Positions 6,423-14,895 of a stretch of 24,445 nucleotides of DNA are shown here, piece by piece. The first letter of the stretch is position 1. The number at the start of each line of letters is the position of its first letter. Location: the NCBI GenBank assembly GCA_964575425.1, contig CAZNRD010000039.1:1-24445 (forward strand). Direction: 5' to 3'. The notes beneath the pieces were generated by a model, which saw only the letters and a program-made list of their open reading frames with translations, was not told the origin of the DNA and did no database searches. This DNA comes from DATEAV01 sp964575425. GTDB lineage: Bacteria; Chloroflexota; Anaerolineae; Anaerolineales; E44-bin32. The translations under genes were made by a program, and so were the position numbers.

Positions 6423-7283
6423 TCATCCATCCACCTGGCACTGGATCCGTAGGAGCCGGTCCCGTCCCGACAGGTCCTGGCGCACGTCCACCAGCCCAAC
6501 TCCCAACTCCCGCGCCAGAGCGACTGACGCCTCGCCCTGCGTCTCGTCGATCTCGAGCAGGGCCATGCCGTCAGGGGCCAGCAACCGAGGCAGCGCGGCC
6601 AGCAGGCGCCGGATCAGCAGCAGGCCATCATCCCCGCCATCGAGGGCCAGGAGAGGTTCGCGCCGCGCCACCTCCAGTTGGGCCAGCCTGGAACGGGGGA
6701 CATACGGCAGGTTCGCGCACACCAGGTCGAAACGCATCGAAAGCGGCACGGCCAAGTCGCAGGCGACGAACTGCAAGCGATCGGCGACTCCGTGCAGCCG
6801 GGCGTTCTCGCCCGCAATCCTCAGCGCGATGGGCGAGATGTCCGTGGCGACCATCCGCAGGCCCGGGCACTGCGCCGCCAGCGTCACCGCGATGCAGCCC
6901 GAGCCGGTTCCTACATCGATCCCGAGCGCCGGCGAGCGGCTCCCGAGAAAGCCGAGTGCCTGCCCCACGAGCAGTTCCGTTTCGGGCCTGGGGATCAGCA
7001 CCGACGGAGCCACCCGGAAGCGGCGCCCGAAGAACTCCCACCACCCAAGAACATACGGCAGCGCTTCGCCAGCCGCCACCCGGTCCACCTGGCGCCACAG
7101 CCGCTGCACCGCTTCCGCCTCGACCGGCTGCTCGGGGTGTGTCAGGAGGCGCTCGCGCGTCATCCCCAGCGCCTCCGCCAAGAGCAGTTGAGCCTCCAGG
7201 CCAGGCGAATCGCTGATCGGCCGCAGCCGCCGCCGAGACTCTTCCAGCAAGTCAGCGATCGTCAGACTGCCCGTCGTGGCCAA
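6423..7283 (-). CDS. prmC: Peptide chain release factor N5-glutamine methyltransferase PrmC
   Basis: PrmC methylates the glutamine of the GGQ motif in release factors, using S-adenosylmethionine. The 286-residue protein has the N-terminal helical release-factor-binding domain (to about residue 85), the linker motif VLIPRPETE at 95-103, the SAM-binding GIDVGTGSGCIAVTLA at 121-135, and the substrate Gln motif NLPYVP at 191-196. The usual motif is NPPY, so Pro192 is replaced by Leu. The start appears to be TTG at 7283, three bases after the prfA stop and without a clear ribosome site, consistent with translational coupling. Pairing with prfA fits its substrate. Confidence 0.92.
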   Translation of the reverse strand: MATTGSLTIADLLEESRRRLRPISDSPGLEAQLLLAEALGMTRERLLTHPEQPVEAEAVQRLWRQVDRVAAGEALPYVLGWWEFFGRRFRVAPSVLIPRPETELLVGQALGFLGSRSPALGIDVGTGSGCIAVTLAAQCPGLRMVATDISPIALRIAGENARLHGVADRLQFVACDLAVPLSMRFDLVCANLPYVPRSRLAQLEVARREPLLALDGGDDGLLLIRRLLAALPRLLAPDGMALLEIDETQGEASVALARELGVGLVDVRQDLSGRDRLLRIQCQVDG

Positions 7284-7286
7284 GGG

Positions 7287-8348
7287 TCAGATCTGAGCTG
7301 CCTGGAGGCGCTCGGCCTCCTCGCGCGTCGCCAGCTCATCGATGAAAACGTCGATGCCGCCGTCAAGCACAGCCGGGAGGTTGTGGGTCGTCAGTCCAAT
7401 GCGGTGATCGGTCACCCTCGACTGAGGGAAGTTGTAGGTGCGGATCTTCTCGGCCCGTTCCGCCGTACCCACCTGGGCGCGGCGCGTTGCCTCGACTTCC
7501 GCCTGCTGCTCCTTCATCGCCATCTCGTACAGCCGCGCCCGAACGATGCTCATCGCCCGCAGCCGGTTCTGCAGCTGCGAGCGTTCATCCTGGCATTGAA
7601 CCACGATGCCCGTGGGCAGGTGCGTCAGCCGCACCGCCGTGGCGTTCTTCTGGACATTCTGTCCGCCTGCACCAGCCGAGCGGTAGACGTCCATCTTGAT
7701 GTCCTTCTCCGGGATCTCGATTTCGACCTCATCGGCCTCGGCCAGCACGGCCACTGTGGCCGTCGAGGTGTGAATGCGCCCCTGGGACTCGGTCACCGGC
7801 ACCCGCTGCACGCGGTGCACGCCGGATTCGTACTTCAGGCGCGAGTAGGCGCCCTTGCCCCGCACCATGAAGATGACTTCCTTGTAGCCCCCGATGCCGG
7901 TCTCGTTCTGCGAGAGGACCTCGACCTGCCATCCCTTCGCTTCAGCATAGCGGCAGTACATGCGGAAGAGATCGGCGGCGAACAGGCCGGCCTCATCGCC
8001 GCCGGTGCCCGCCCGGACCTCAACGATGACGTTTCGATCATCCCGCGGGTCGCGCGGGAGCAGCAGCGAGCGCAGCCTGCGCTCCAGAGCATCAATCTCT
8101 GCCTCGAGCCGCGAGGCCTCTTCCTGGGCCAGCGTCCGCATGTCGTCCTCGGCGGCCTCAAGCAGCGCCCGAGCCTGGGCCAACTCCTCGGCGGCGGCCT
8201 TGTAGCGGCGGTAGGCCGTCACGATCGGCTCGAGCTCGGCGCGTTCACGCGCCAGCTCGGCCGTTCTCTGGTAGTCGCCCGCGCTCGCTGCCAGCTCGTC
8301 CTCAAGGGTCTCAAAACGGGTTTCGACGCCAGCCAGTCTCTCGAACAT
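7287..8348 (-). CDS. prfA: Peptide chain release factor 1
   Basis: RF1 recognises UAA and UAG stop codons and triggers peptide release. The 353-residue length is standard. The N-terminal coiled coil spans about residues 1-95. The anticodon-like PxT motif is PVT at 184-186 within RVPVTESQGRIHTS, which marks RF1 rather than RF2. The catalytic GGQ is at 228-230 (SAGAGGQNVQK). The ATG at 8348 gives the family N-terminus MFERL; the open frame runs further upstream, but that part has no similarity and would cross the promoter. The first gene of the prfA-prmC pair. Confidence 0.95.
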   Translation of the reverse strand: MFERLAGVETRFETLEDELAASAGDYQRTAELARERAELEPIVTAYRRYKAAAEELAQARALLEAAEDDMRTLAQEEASRLEAEIDALERRLRSLLLPRDPRDDRNVIVEVRAGTGGDEAGLFAADLFRMYCRYAEAKGWQVEVLSQNETGIGGYKEVIFMVRGKGAYSRLKYESGVHRVQRVPVTESQGRIHTSTATVAVLAEADEVEIEIPEKDIKMDVYRSAGAGGQNVQKNATAVRLTHLPTGIVVQCQDERSQLQNRLRAMSIVRARLYEMAMKEQQAEVEATRRAQVGTAERAEKIRTYNFPQSRVTDHRIGLTTHNLPAVLDGGIDVFIDELATREEAERLQAAQI

Positions 8349-8364
8349 CGTTGAGTCACAAGAA

Positions 8365-8403
8365 CCTCCCACAGCCGGCGTGGGAGGAAGTGTTTGCATT
8401 ATA
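8365..8403 (-). promoter_or_regulatory. prfA promoter -10 and 5'-terminal hairpin holding the ribosome site
   Basis: On the minus strand, a perfect TATAAT (8398-8403) lacks a good -35 box. It puts transcription start near 8391. The transcript would then begin almost directly with a stem CCTCCCAC-N7-GTGGGAGG. The 3' arm contains GGGAGG, the only Shine-Dalgarno-like sequence before the ATG, about 16 bases upstream. The hairpin could stabilise the 5' end or mask the ribosome site. Confidence 0.45.
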
Positions 8404-8475
8404 CCACCCAACGCCTCGGGAACCTTGCCCCGTTGCCCACCGTCCTTAAGGCAGCCGCTGCGTTGGAGTGCCGAG

Positions 8476-10809
8476 ATGCACCGCCAAATCGTCCCCCTTC
8501 TACTCGTTCTGACGGCCACCCTGGCCTTCCCCATCCCTGCCCTGGCCGATGGCATCATCATCCCCGAACCCCCCATCTGCGATCCCGGCCCTTGCGCTCC
8601 CGTCCCTCTTTCCCAGCTCGCGATCGAGTTCCACCGCGTGCGGGTGACGGTCGAGGGTCAGGTGGCCATCACACACGTCGACCAGGTCTTTCGCAACGAC
8701 AACGACTGGCCTGTTGAGGGGACCTACGTCTTCCCCTTGCCGCCGGATGCCAGCGTGACGGACTTCACTCTGTGGATCGACGGCCAGCCGGTCGCAGGCC
8801 GGGTGCTCAGCCGGGAGGAAGCCCGCCAGGTGTACGAGGACATCGTCCGCCGCCTGCGCGATCCGGCTCTGCTCGAGTATGTCGATCGGGGTGCGGTCCA
8901 GGCCTCGATCTTCCCCATCCCCGCCGGCGGCCGGAGTCGCATCCAGCTCGAGTACACCCAGGTCCTCACGGGCGACAGCGGTCTGTTCCACTATCGCTAC
9001 CCGCTGAACACCGAACGCTTCTCAACCCTTCCTCTCGAAGAAGTGAGTGTGATCGTCGATGTTCACTCCTCCCAAGCCGTGCACGCGGTCTACTCGCCAT
9101 CCCACCCAATCGCCGTCAGCCGCGACGGAGAGAGGCGCTTCACCGCCAGCTATGAGGAAACGGACGTGACGCCGCGCACGGATTTCGATCTGTACTACTC
9201 GGTCGCCGCCGAGGACATCGGGCTCAGCCTGCTCACCTACCGCGATCCCGCTTCCGACGACCCCGACGGTTTCTTCCTGCTCCTGGCCGCGCCCCGCTTC
9301 GACCTCGAGGCCGCCGGACGCGCCGCCAAGGACGTGATGATCGTGCTCGACACCTCGGGCAGCATGGATGGCGAAAAGTTCCGCCAGGCCCGCCAGGCAG
9401 TCGATTACGTCCTGGCCCACCTGAACGCCGAGGATCGCTTCAACCTCATCGCCTTCAACACTGGCCTCGAGCGTTATGCCTCACGTCTTCGGCAGGCATC
9501 GGAGGCCGCCAGCGCGCGTCGCTGGGCAGCGCGCCTTGCCGCCGGCGGCGCCACCGACATCAACCGCGCGCTGCTGGAAGCCGTCGCCCAACTCGACGGC
9601 GAACGGCCCTCCATCCTGATCTTCCTCACCGACGGCCTCCCCACCGAGGGTGTGCAGGACCGCGACGCCATCCTCGCCAACGTTGCCCGAGCGGCGCCGG
9701 CTAGCCTGCGCCTGTTCTCCTTCGGCGTCGGCTACGACGTCGACACCCTTCTCCTGGATTCCCTGGCCCAACAGCATCACGGCGCCACCACCTACGTCAC
9801 GCCCGAGCAGGCAATCGATGAAGCAGTATCCGCCTTCTACAACAAGGTGAGCAGCCCGGTGCTGACCGACCTCGATCTCGACTTCGGCAGCATCCCCGTC
9901 TATGACCTGCACCCCGCCCCTCTGCCCGACCTCTTCCAAGGCAGTCAGATCTCGCTGGTCGGTCGCTATGGCGACCCCGGCAGCGGCACCATCCGCCTGA
10001 CCGGAACCGTCAACGGCCGACGGCTCGCCTTCAACTACGAGGACCAATCCTTCCGCTCCTCCGGCGGCCCGGAATTTCTGCCCCGCCTGTGGGCCACCCG
10101 CAAGGTCGGTGACCTGCTCAATCAGATTCGCCTCAACGGCCCCAACAAGGAGCTGGTGGAGCAGATCGTCCGCTTGAGCATCCGCTATGGGATCGTCACG
10201 CCCTACACGTCATACCTGGTGACGGAGCCGAACGCTCTGCTTGAAGGCGCACAGCAGGACCTTGCTCAGCAGGAGTTCCAGCGCCTGTTGGCCGCCCCGA
10301 CGCAGGCCAGCGGCCAGGCGGCCGTCGAACGCGCCGCGGCCGAATCCGCCATCGGTGGCACCGACATCGCTGCAGCACCGCCCGAGGAAGCCGCTGACCT
10401 CCTCCGCGTCGCCGGCGCTCGCACCTACCGCCTGATCGAAGGCGTCTGGACCGACACGGCCTTCGACAGCGAGGCCATGAGCACAACGCGCGTGGTCTTC
10501 CTCTCTCCGGACTACTTCGCCCTGGTTGCCGCCCGGCCCGAACTGGCCGCCGCCTTCGCCCTGGGCCCGCGAGTGATTGCATTCAGCCAGCGCGTCGCCT
10601 ACGAAGTGGTGCTCGAGCACGCACCGTCTGACCCCGCCCACCTTCCTTCGATTCGCCCCACGAAAACACCACCCGAAGCGCCTGCCGACATCAGCTCTGG
10701 ATCGGGCGGACCGACACGTGCAAGCCCGCCTTGTCCCGGAAGCCTTGGTTTCCTCGGCCTTCTCTCGACGCCCCTGATGCGGCGCCCGCGCAGAGCGCAA
10801 CGGGCCTGA
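8476..10809 (+). CDS. Secreted VIT domain / von Willebrand factor A domain protein
   Basis: This 777-residue exported protein has a signal peptide at about residues 1-25 (hydrophobic core IVPLLLVLTATLAF, cut after PALA). A VIT (vault/inter-alpha-trypsin) domain follows at about 46-163 (DQVFRNDNDWPVEGTYVFPLP, EEARQVYEDI). A vWA domain at about 286-460 keeps the metal-ion-dependent adhesion site DTSGS at 292-296 and LTDGLPTEG later. A beta-rich part ending in IRYGIVTPYTSYLV is typical of these proteins. The C-terminus has a Pro-rich stretch, then CPGSLGFLGLL and a basic RRPRRAQRA tail, which looks like a short sorting or anchoring signal. I see no LPxTG. ATG 8476 was chosen for the signal peptide and its GGAG site. 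The job is unknown; adhesion or protein-protein contact outside the membrane is likely. Confidence 0.88.
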   Translation: MHRQIVPLLLVLTATLAFPIPALADGIIIPEPPICDPGPCAPVPLSQLAIEFHRVRVTVEGQVAITHVDQVFRNDNDWPVEGTYVFPLPPDASVTDFTLWIDGQPVAGRVLSREEARQVYEDIVRRLRDPALLEYVDRGAVQASIFPIPAGGRSRIQLEYTQVLTGDSGLFHYRYPLNTERFSTLPLEEVSVIVDVHSSQAVHAVYSPSHPIAVSRDGERRFTASYEETDVTPRTDFDLYYSVAAEDIGLSLLTYRDPASDDPDGFFLLLAAPRFDLEAAGRAAKDVMIVLDTSGSMDGEKFRQARQAVDYVLAHLNAEDRFNLIAFNTGLERYASRLRQASEAASARRWAARLAAGGATDINRALLEAVAQLDGERPSILIFLTDGLPTEGVQDRDAILANVARAAPASLRLFSFGVGYDVDTLLLDSLAQQHHGATTYVTPEQAIDEAVSAFYNKVSSPVLTDLDLDFGSIPVYDLHPAPLPDLFQGSQISLVGRYGDPGSGTIRLTGTVNGRRLAFNYEDQSFRSSGGPEFLPRLWATRKVGDLLNQIRLNGPNKELVEQIVRLSIRYGIVTPYTSYLVTEPNALLEGAQQDLAQQEFQRLLAAPTQASGQAAVERAAAESAIGGTDIAAAPPEEAADLLRVAGARTYRLIEGVWTDTAFDSEAMSTTRVVFLSPDYFALVAARPELAAAFALGPRVIAFSQRVAYEVVLEHAPSDPAHLPSIRPTKTPPEAPADISSGSGGPTRASPPCPGSLGFLGLLSTPLMRRPRRAQRA

Positions 10810-10813
10810 CGCG

Positions 10814-10841
10814 AAAAGCCCGGCTGCTGGGAGGCCGGGCT
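10814..10841 (-). terminator. Intrinsic terminator shared by convergent transcripts
   Basis: The stem AGCCCGGC-N9-GCCGGGCT at 10817-10841 is followed on the minus strand by a TTTT run (10814-10817). It lies just after the stop of the VIT/vWA gene and 22 bases after the end of the leftward Thr/Pro-linker gene. It fits a terminator for the leftward operon and may also stop the rightward transcript. Confidence 0.75.
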
Positions 10842-10863
10842 CCTGCCTTGGCGGGCACCTGGC

Positions 10864-11790
10864 TTACGGACAGCTGACGCTCAGCTTGTACGAAAACGGG
10901 CCGGCGTACGACGTGTTCCCGGCTCGATCCTTGACTTTGATCCAGACCTGTATAGTAGCCGTGCCCGTAATCACACGGACGCGCTCAATCAGGCTCGCCT
11001 TGGCCGGCAGACTACCTGGGGCAAGCATCCCGACCTCGACGCCGCTGATGGTGATTGCGCCTTCATAGCAGGCGTCCCAGGCCGAGCCAGGTCCGTCGGT
11101 CCATTCCCCCGACTTGCGAGTGGTCGAAAAGTAGGTGTGCTGGCCACTGCTCAAATCGAGATACTTGAGGGTTACGTCGCCATCATTGATTCCGCTCGAC
11201 GGAGCCGGGTCAAAGATCCGGATGTCGGTCACCAAGATCGTGCACGCGGACAGCAGCCCTGGGTCGGGGTCAAGATCGAAGGAGCGGAGTTCCGGAGCCT
11301 TCTTATCCACAATCGATGGGCTTGTGGGTGCGGGCGGCGCCGCGGTCTCGGTCGGCTTGGGTGTGCGAGTCGGCCGCGGGCGGGTCGGGAGAGGGGTCGG
11401 GGTCGGGACCGGGGTGTCCGTCGGGGTTGCCGTCGGGACGGCCGTGGCGGTGAACGGCGCGCTGCCGGCGAAGTCCCGCGCCGTTGCCGTTGGTACCGGC
11501 TGGCTCATGGCTGCCTCGACAGCCTGCCTTTCCTCCGCCGCCGCCTGCGGCGAAAGGCCCAGGTCCCGCATGAAATCCTCCACGATGGTCAGGCGCAACG
11601 AGGCGATGCGCTGGCCGAGCGGATCCGGGCTGTAGTCGGCCTGCAGGCGAGAGCGAAGGCTGAGACCCAGGGAGAACGGCCCAGCCTCGGCAGGCTGCAG
11701 GGCCAGCACTGCCAGACCCCATATGCCCAGCAGAGCCAGGAAAAGGGCGAAGGCTCCCACCCACCAGCGTCCATGAGGCTTCGGCTTCAT
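10864..11790 (-). CDS. Membrane-anchored extracellular protein with Thr/Pro-rich linker, unknown function
   Basis: This 308-residue protein is not recognised as a known family. It starts with a basic segment and one hydrophobic helix at about residues 11-31 (WWVGAFALFLALLGIWGLAVLAL), an uncleaved anchor or signal peptide. A short helical region follows (RLTIVEDFMRDLGLSPQAAAEERQAVEAAM). Then comes a linker of about 50 residues rich in Thr and Pro, typical of secreted Chloroflexota proteins, and a C-terminal beta-type domain with two spaced Cys (SACTI, AWDACYEG) and KVKDRAGNTSYAGPFSY, similar to bacterial Ig-like modules. ATG 11790 has GGAGGG close upstream; a frame-compatible ATG at 11838 overlaps the preceding gene. 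It lies 10 bases after the cyclase gene and is probably co-transcribed with it. Confidence 0.75.
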   Translation of the reverse strand: MKPKPHGRWWVGAFALFLALLGIWGLAVLALQPAEAGPFSLGLSLRSRLQADYSPDPLGQRIASLRLTIVEDFMRDLGLSPQAAAEERQAVEAAMSQPVPTATARDFAGSAPFTATAVPTATPTDTPVPTPTPLPTRPRPTRTPKPTETAAPPAPTSPSIVDKKAPELRSFDLDPDPGLLSACTILVTDIRIFDPAPSSGINDGDVTLKYLDLSSGQHTYFSTTRKSGEWTDGPGSAWDACYEGAITISGVEVGMLAPGSLPAKASLIERVRVITGTATIQVWIKVKDRAGNTSYAGPFSYKLSVSCP

Positions 11791-11800
11791 CTTCCCTCCA

Positions 11801-13651
11801 TCACGCCACCAGCTTCGTCCGACGACCCAGAACTTCATGCACCGTTACCTGCCGCGCCTTGCCTCGAAGCTGGGCCCCTCCCGTCCGGCCGAACTCGAAT
11901 TGCCCCCGCGCCGCCGACAGGGACCGGTAGGTCGGCTCACTGATCAGCAGTGCCAGCTCGCCCAGATCCGCGGCGGCTTGATGAATCCGCTGTGCTGTAA
12001 TCACAGTATCGCCGATCACGGTGTACTGCAACCGGTCCTTCGCTCCTATTCCCCCGGCGACCACTGGCCCAGTGGAGATTCCGATTGCCATCCCCATGCC
12101 CTGCAGCCCTCGGCCCTGTCGTTCTCGATTGAGTTCGGCAATGGCCTCAAGCATCTCCAGGCCGCAGTGCACGGCCTGCAGCGCGCTGACCGCCGGCGGC
12201 AGCGCGCGAGGCAAAATGCCGAAGTAGGCCATCATCATGTCGCCGTCGAAGCTGCCAAACACCCCCTGATGGCGGCTGACGATCGGCCCCACGGTTGAGA
12301 AGTACTCGTTGACCGTCGCCATGGCTTCGACAGGCTGCTGCTCCTCGGCCAGTCGGGCGAAGCCGCTCAGGTTGGCGAACAGTATCGTGCCGACACCCTC
12401 GCGCCCGGCCAGAGGCTGCGAACCCTCGGCCACCTGTCGTCTCAGCGCCTCCCGCACCTCAGGCGTCACAGCCTGGCCGAGCAGGTCGCGGTATACCGTT
12501 CCCTCCCGCAGCCCCTCCACCATGTAGTTGAACGTCTGGGCCAGGACACCAATCTCATCCGACCCTCGGTAACGGACCTGGGTGTTGAGGTTGCCAGTCG
12601 TCACCTGGGCCGAGGCTTCAGCGATTTCCTCCAGCGGACGCGTGATGCGCGCTGAGATGAGCAGGCCGATGAGGACGATCAGCGCCATCGACAGGGCGCT
12701 GAGGCGGACGGCCATCAACAGGTTCTCCTGCAGCGACACTTCCAGCGGCGCCCAAAGCAGCGACACCCCCAACACGCCGACCTGCTCTCTGCTCCGCGCC
12801 ACCAGGGGCACAAGCACTTCTTCGTACACCATTCCTGCCACGTCGATGGCCCGCACCGGCGGCTGTCCCCCGGGCTGGGTCAGACTGCCGCTGAGTTCTT
12901 CCGACGTGAGGGCGAGGGCCTGGGGATTCTCAGGCTCGAGGCTGGTGCTCAGCATCCGCCCGTCGACCAGGCTGTAGAGGGAGACGTTGGCGCCAGCCTC
13001 TGCGGCCAGGCGTTCGGCCAGCCGATCGAGGTAGTTCCCCACCAGGACCGCGCCGATCACCGTGCCGCCAGGGTCGCGCACTGGTCCGCCGATGAAGAAG
13101 ACATGCGCCTCTCTTGCCGCCACCTGGATGGCCTCGAGTCCCACCTGCTTGTCGCTTCCACTAGCATCCGCGACCCCCTGAAGAAGCCGCTGCACGAAGG
13201 GCCAGGCGATGTAGTAGCTCTCACTCCGCGTGGCGGAATAGTCGGCCCGTTCCTCCCCCGGCGAGCGACGTAGCGCCAGCAGGCTCGAGCCGGTCGAGTC
13301 GAGGACGGCGAGGACATCCACCCTGGAGTTGAGTACGATGGGCAGGATCAGCCGGCGAAGTCCTTCCGCATCCCCTTGCTGAATCGCCTCATCCACGCCG
13401 GCCATGTTGGCGACCAGGCGCTGCACCTCGAGCAGGTCGGCCTCGATGCGCACGACGCCATCGACGGCCTGCTGTCCGCTGTTGGCCAGTTGGCGCAGGA
13501 ACCGCACCCCCTCGTTCTCGCGCACGAGCAGGTTGAGGGCATAGGTCGCCCCTGCCCCCAATAGGAAGGCGAGCAGAAGGAAGGGCAGGGTGATTTTCCA
13601 GCGCAGGCTGAGACGAACGCGCTTTCCGAGGGGTGAGGCAGCGCGGTTCAT
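11801..13651 (-). CDS. Membrane-bound class III adenylate/guanylate cyclase-like protein with substituted active site
   Basis: This 616-residue protein has a cytoplasmic start, a first membrane helix at about 20-42, an extracellular sensor of about 270 residues resembling a double-Cache/PAS-like domain, a second helix at about 316-335, a HAMP domain to about 388, and a C-terminal class III cyclase domain at about 420-612. Several catalytic positions differ from the family. The first metal Asp is Asn427 (ILFANLSGF), the adenine-contacting Lys is Ser467 (GSFDGD), and the transition-state Asn is Ile551 (IGDTVITAQR). The second metal Asp471, Asp548 and Arg555 remain. It may be inactive or have another function. 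ATG 13651 was chosen; GTG 13657 is possible. There is no clear ribosome site, and the preceding gene ends about 10 bases upstream, which suggests coupling. Confidence 0.85.
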   Translation of the reverse strand: MNRAASPLGKRVRLSLRWKITLPFLLLAFLLGAGATYALNLLVRENEGVRFLRQLANSGQQAVDGVVRIEADLLEVQRLVANMAGVDEAIQQGDAEGLRRLILPIVLNSRVDVLAVLDSTGSSLLALRRSPGEERADYSATRSESYYIAWPFVQRLLQGVADASGSDKQVGLEAIQVAAREAHVFFIGGPVRDPGGTVIGAVLVGNYLDRLAERLAAEAGANVSLYSLVDGRMLSTSLEPENPQALALTSEELSGSLTQPGGQPPVRAIDVAGMVYEEVLVPLVARSREQVGVLGVSLLWAPLEVSLQENLLMAVRLSALSMALIVLIGLLISARITRPLEEIAEASAQVTTGNLNTQVRYRGSDEIGVLAQTFNYMVEGLREGTVYRDLLGQAVTPEVREALRRQVAEGSQPLAGREGVGTILFANLSGFARLAEEQQPVEAMATVNEYFSTVGPIVSRHQGVFGSFDGDMMMAYFGILPRALPPAVSALQAVHCGLEMLEAIAELNRERQGRGLQGMGMAIGISTGPVVAGGIGAKDRLQYTVIGDTVITAQRIHQAAADLGELALLISEPTYRSLSAARGQFEFGRTGGAQLRGKARQVTVHEVLGRRTKLVA

Positions 13652-13660
13652 ACGCACAGG

Positions 13661-13855
13661 CTAATGGACGAACAGCGTTCCAATCAGCAGCAGCACGATG
13701 AAGCCCCCCGCCAACAGGCCGATGCGCTTCAAATCGCGCACGACATGGCTGTAGTCCGGTGAAAAGCCCCCGGGGCGGGCCGGCTGGGGAACGGAGGCTG
13801 AGGCGGAGGGGGCCGGCGCCCCGGAACCGGCGCTCCGACGACGCTTCTTGCTCAC
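13661..13855 (-). CDS. Small single-helix membrane protein, conserved-looking
   Basis: This 64-residue protein has a very basic N-terminus (SKKRRR), a Ser/Ala/Pro-rich stretch, then FSPDYSHVVRDLKRIGLLAGGFIVLLLIGTLF, where the last 20 residues form one membrane helix. The topology is likely N-terminus inside. I recall similar 'NPDYSyVixDLKRIgilAG' proteins as common in Anaerolineae, with no known function. The start is GTG 13855, with AGGAG seven bases upstream; an in-frame ATG at 13873 would place that ribosome site inside the gene. It sits between the sortase and the cyclase. Confidence 0.75.
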   Translation of the reverse strand: MSKKRRRSAGSGAPAPSASASVPQPARPGGFSPDYSHVVRDLKRIGLLAGGFIVLLLIGTLFVH

Positions 13856-13900
13856 AGTGCGGCTCCTCATCAAGGTTGTCGATCCGTCAGGCAGTCGTGA

Positions 13901-14827
13901 TCAGCGGTCAACCAGCTCGCCGAAGACAACGATGCGCTGGTTGTTGACGCGGTAAGGATAACACGAGATCAGGGTGACCGTAGGGCGCGTGGTGGGGAGC
14001 ATCACCTCCACCGCTGTCGGTTCGACGATGCGATAGCCGGTGACGCGGTAGACGTATTCGCGCGTGGCCGTGGCCAGGATGATCTCGTCCCCGGGCCGCA
14101 GCCTATCGAGATCGCGAAAGAGCTCACCGAAGATATCGTTGTGGGCCGAGAGGACGACGTTGCCGACCTGGCCCGGGTTGGCTGAGCCGATATGCTGGCC
14201 GACGCCGCGACGCAGCTGCTCCCAGCCGTCGCCCTGGACGACCGGCGCCGGCGAATTCCACACCTCGTGGTAGGTCGCCAGGGCCGGGATCCAGATCGTA
14301 CGCGCGTGCTCCGGGCCGGCGGTGGGGATGGGTACCGGTGGCAGCGATTCCACCAGCGGCCGCAGGTTGGCGGGAATCTCCGCTTCATTCGGTCGCGCCC
14401 CGCCCGGTGACTGGGGAGGGGTGTGGCCGGAGGGCAGCACAACGGCTGTGATGAGCGGCGTCGGCGAGGGCGTCGGCACCCGCAGGACAGTGGAGAGCTC
14501 GCGATTGAGGTCTTGCAGCACACCCACGCCGCTGAACAGGACAACGATCAGACCCAGCACCGCCGCGATTTCCACCGCCAGGAGCCCCTGATTGAGGACC
14601 CGCCGCAGCCTCGACGGATGCTTCTTGGCCTCATCGGCCTCCTCCGCCACCGCGCGGAAATCCTCGACCGACGAGGCTGGGGCAGGCTCCTCCGTGACCT
14701 GGATCCTTCGGCCCGCCCGCTGAAAGCGCCGCAGCCGCGCCTGACGCGCCTCCAGGCGCTTGCGCGCCAGGATCGCCTCAAGTTCCTCGATCGAGAGTTC
14801 TTCTGCCGGCCTGCGATCCCTGCTCAC
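13901..14827 (-). CDS. Sortase family transpeptidase
   Basis: This 308-residue protein has an N-terminal charged, coiled-coil-like cytoplasmic part (EELEAILARKRLEARQARLRRF), a membrane helix at about residues 82-103, a Pro/Ser-rich spacer, and a C-terminal sortase domain. The catalytic residues are visible: His229 in VVLSAHND, Cys289 in TLISCYPYRVNNQR, and Arg298 in NNQRIVV. Class D/E-like sortases in other bacteria join surface proteins to the cell envelope or to each other. The GTG at 14827 was chosen because AAGGAAG lies seven bases upstream; a longer frame begins inside lysS. No substrate with a standard LPxTG signal is seen in the window. Confidence 0.87.
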   Translation of the reverse strand: MSRDRRPAEELSIEELEAILARKRLEARQARLRRFQRAGRRIQVTEEPAPASSVEDFRAVAEEADEAKKHPSRLRRVLNQGLLAVEIAAVLGLIVVLFSGVGVLQDLNRELSTVLRVPTPSPTPLITAVVLPSGHTPPQSPGGARPNEAEIPANLRPLVESLPPVPIPTAGPEHARTIWIPALATYHEVWNSPAPVVQGDGWEQLRRGVGQHIGSANPGQVGNVVLSAHNDIFGELFRDLDRLRPGDEIILATATREYVYRVTGYRIVEPTAVEVMLPTTRPTVTLISCYPYRVNNQRIVVFGELVDR

Positions 14828-14895
14828 TAGACAACTTCCTTCATGGCCCGGTGCACGAACGGTGCCAGCCCAATTTCCGGCCCGGCAAGCCCCCA

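Noticed and set aside
10620..10700. LPSIRPTKTPPE near the VIT/vWA C-terminus as an LPxTG sorting motif
   Set aside because: The spacing and residues do not fit LPxTG (no Thr-Gly), and the hydrophobic segment after it is too far away.
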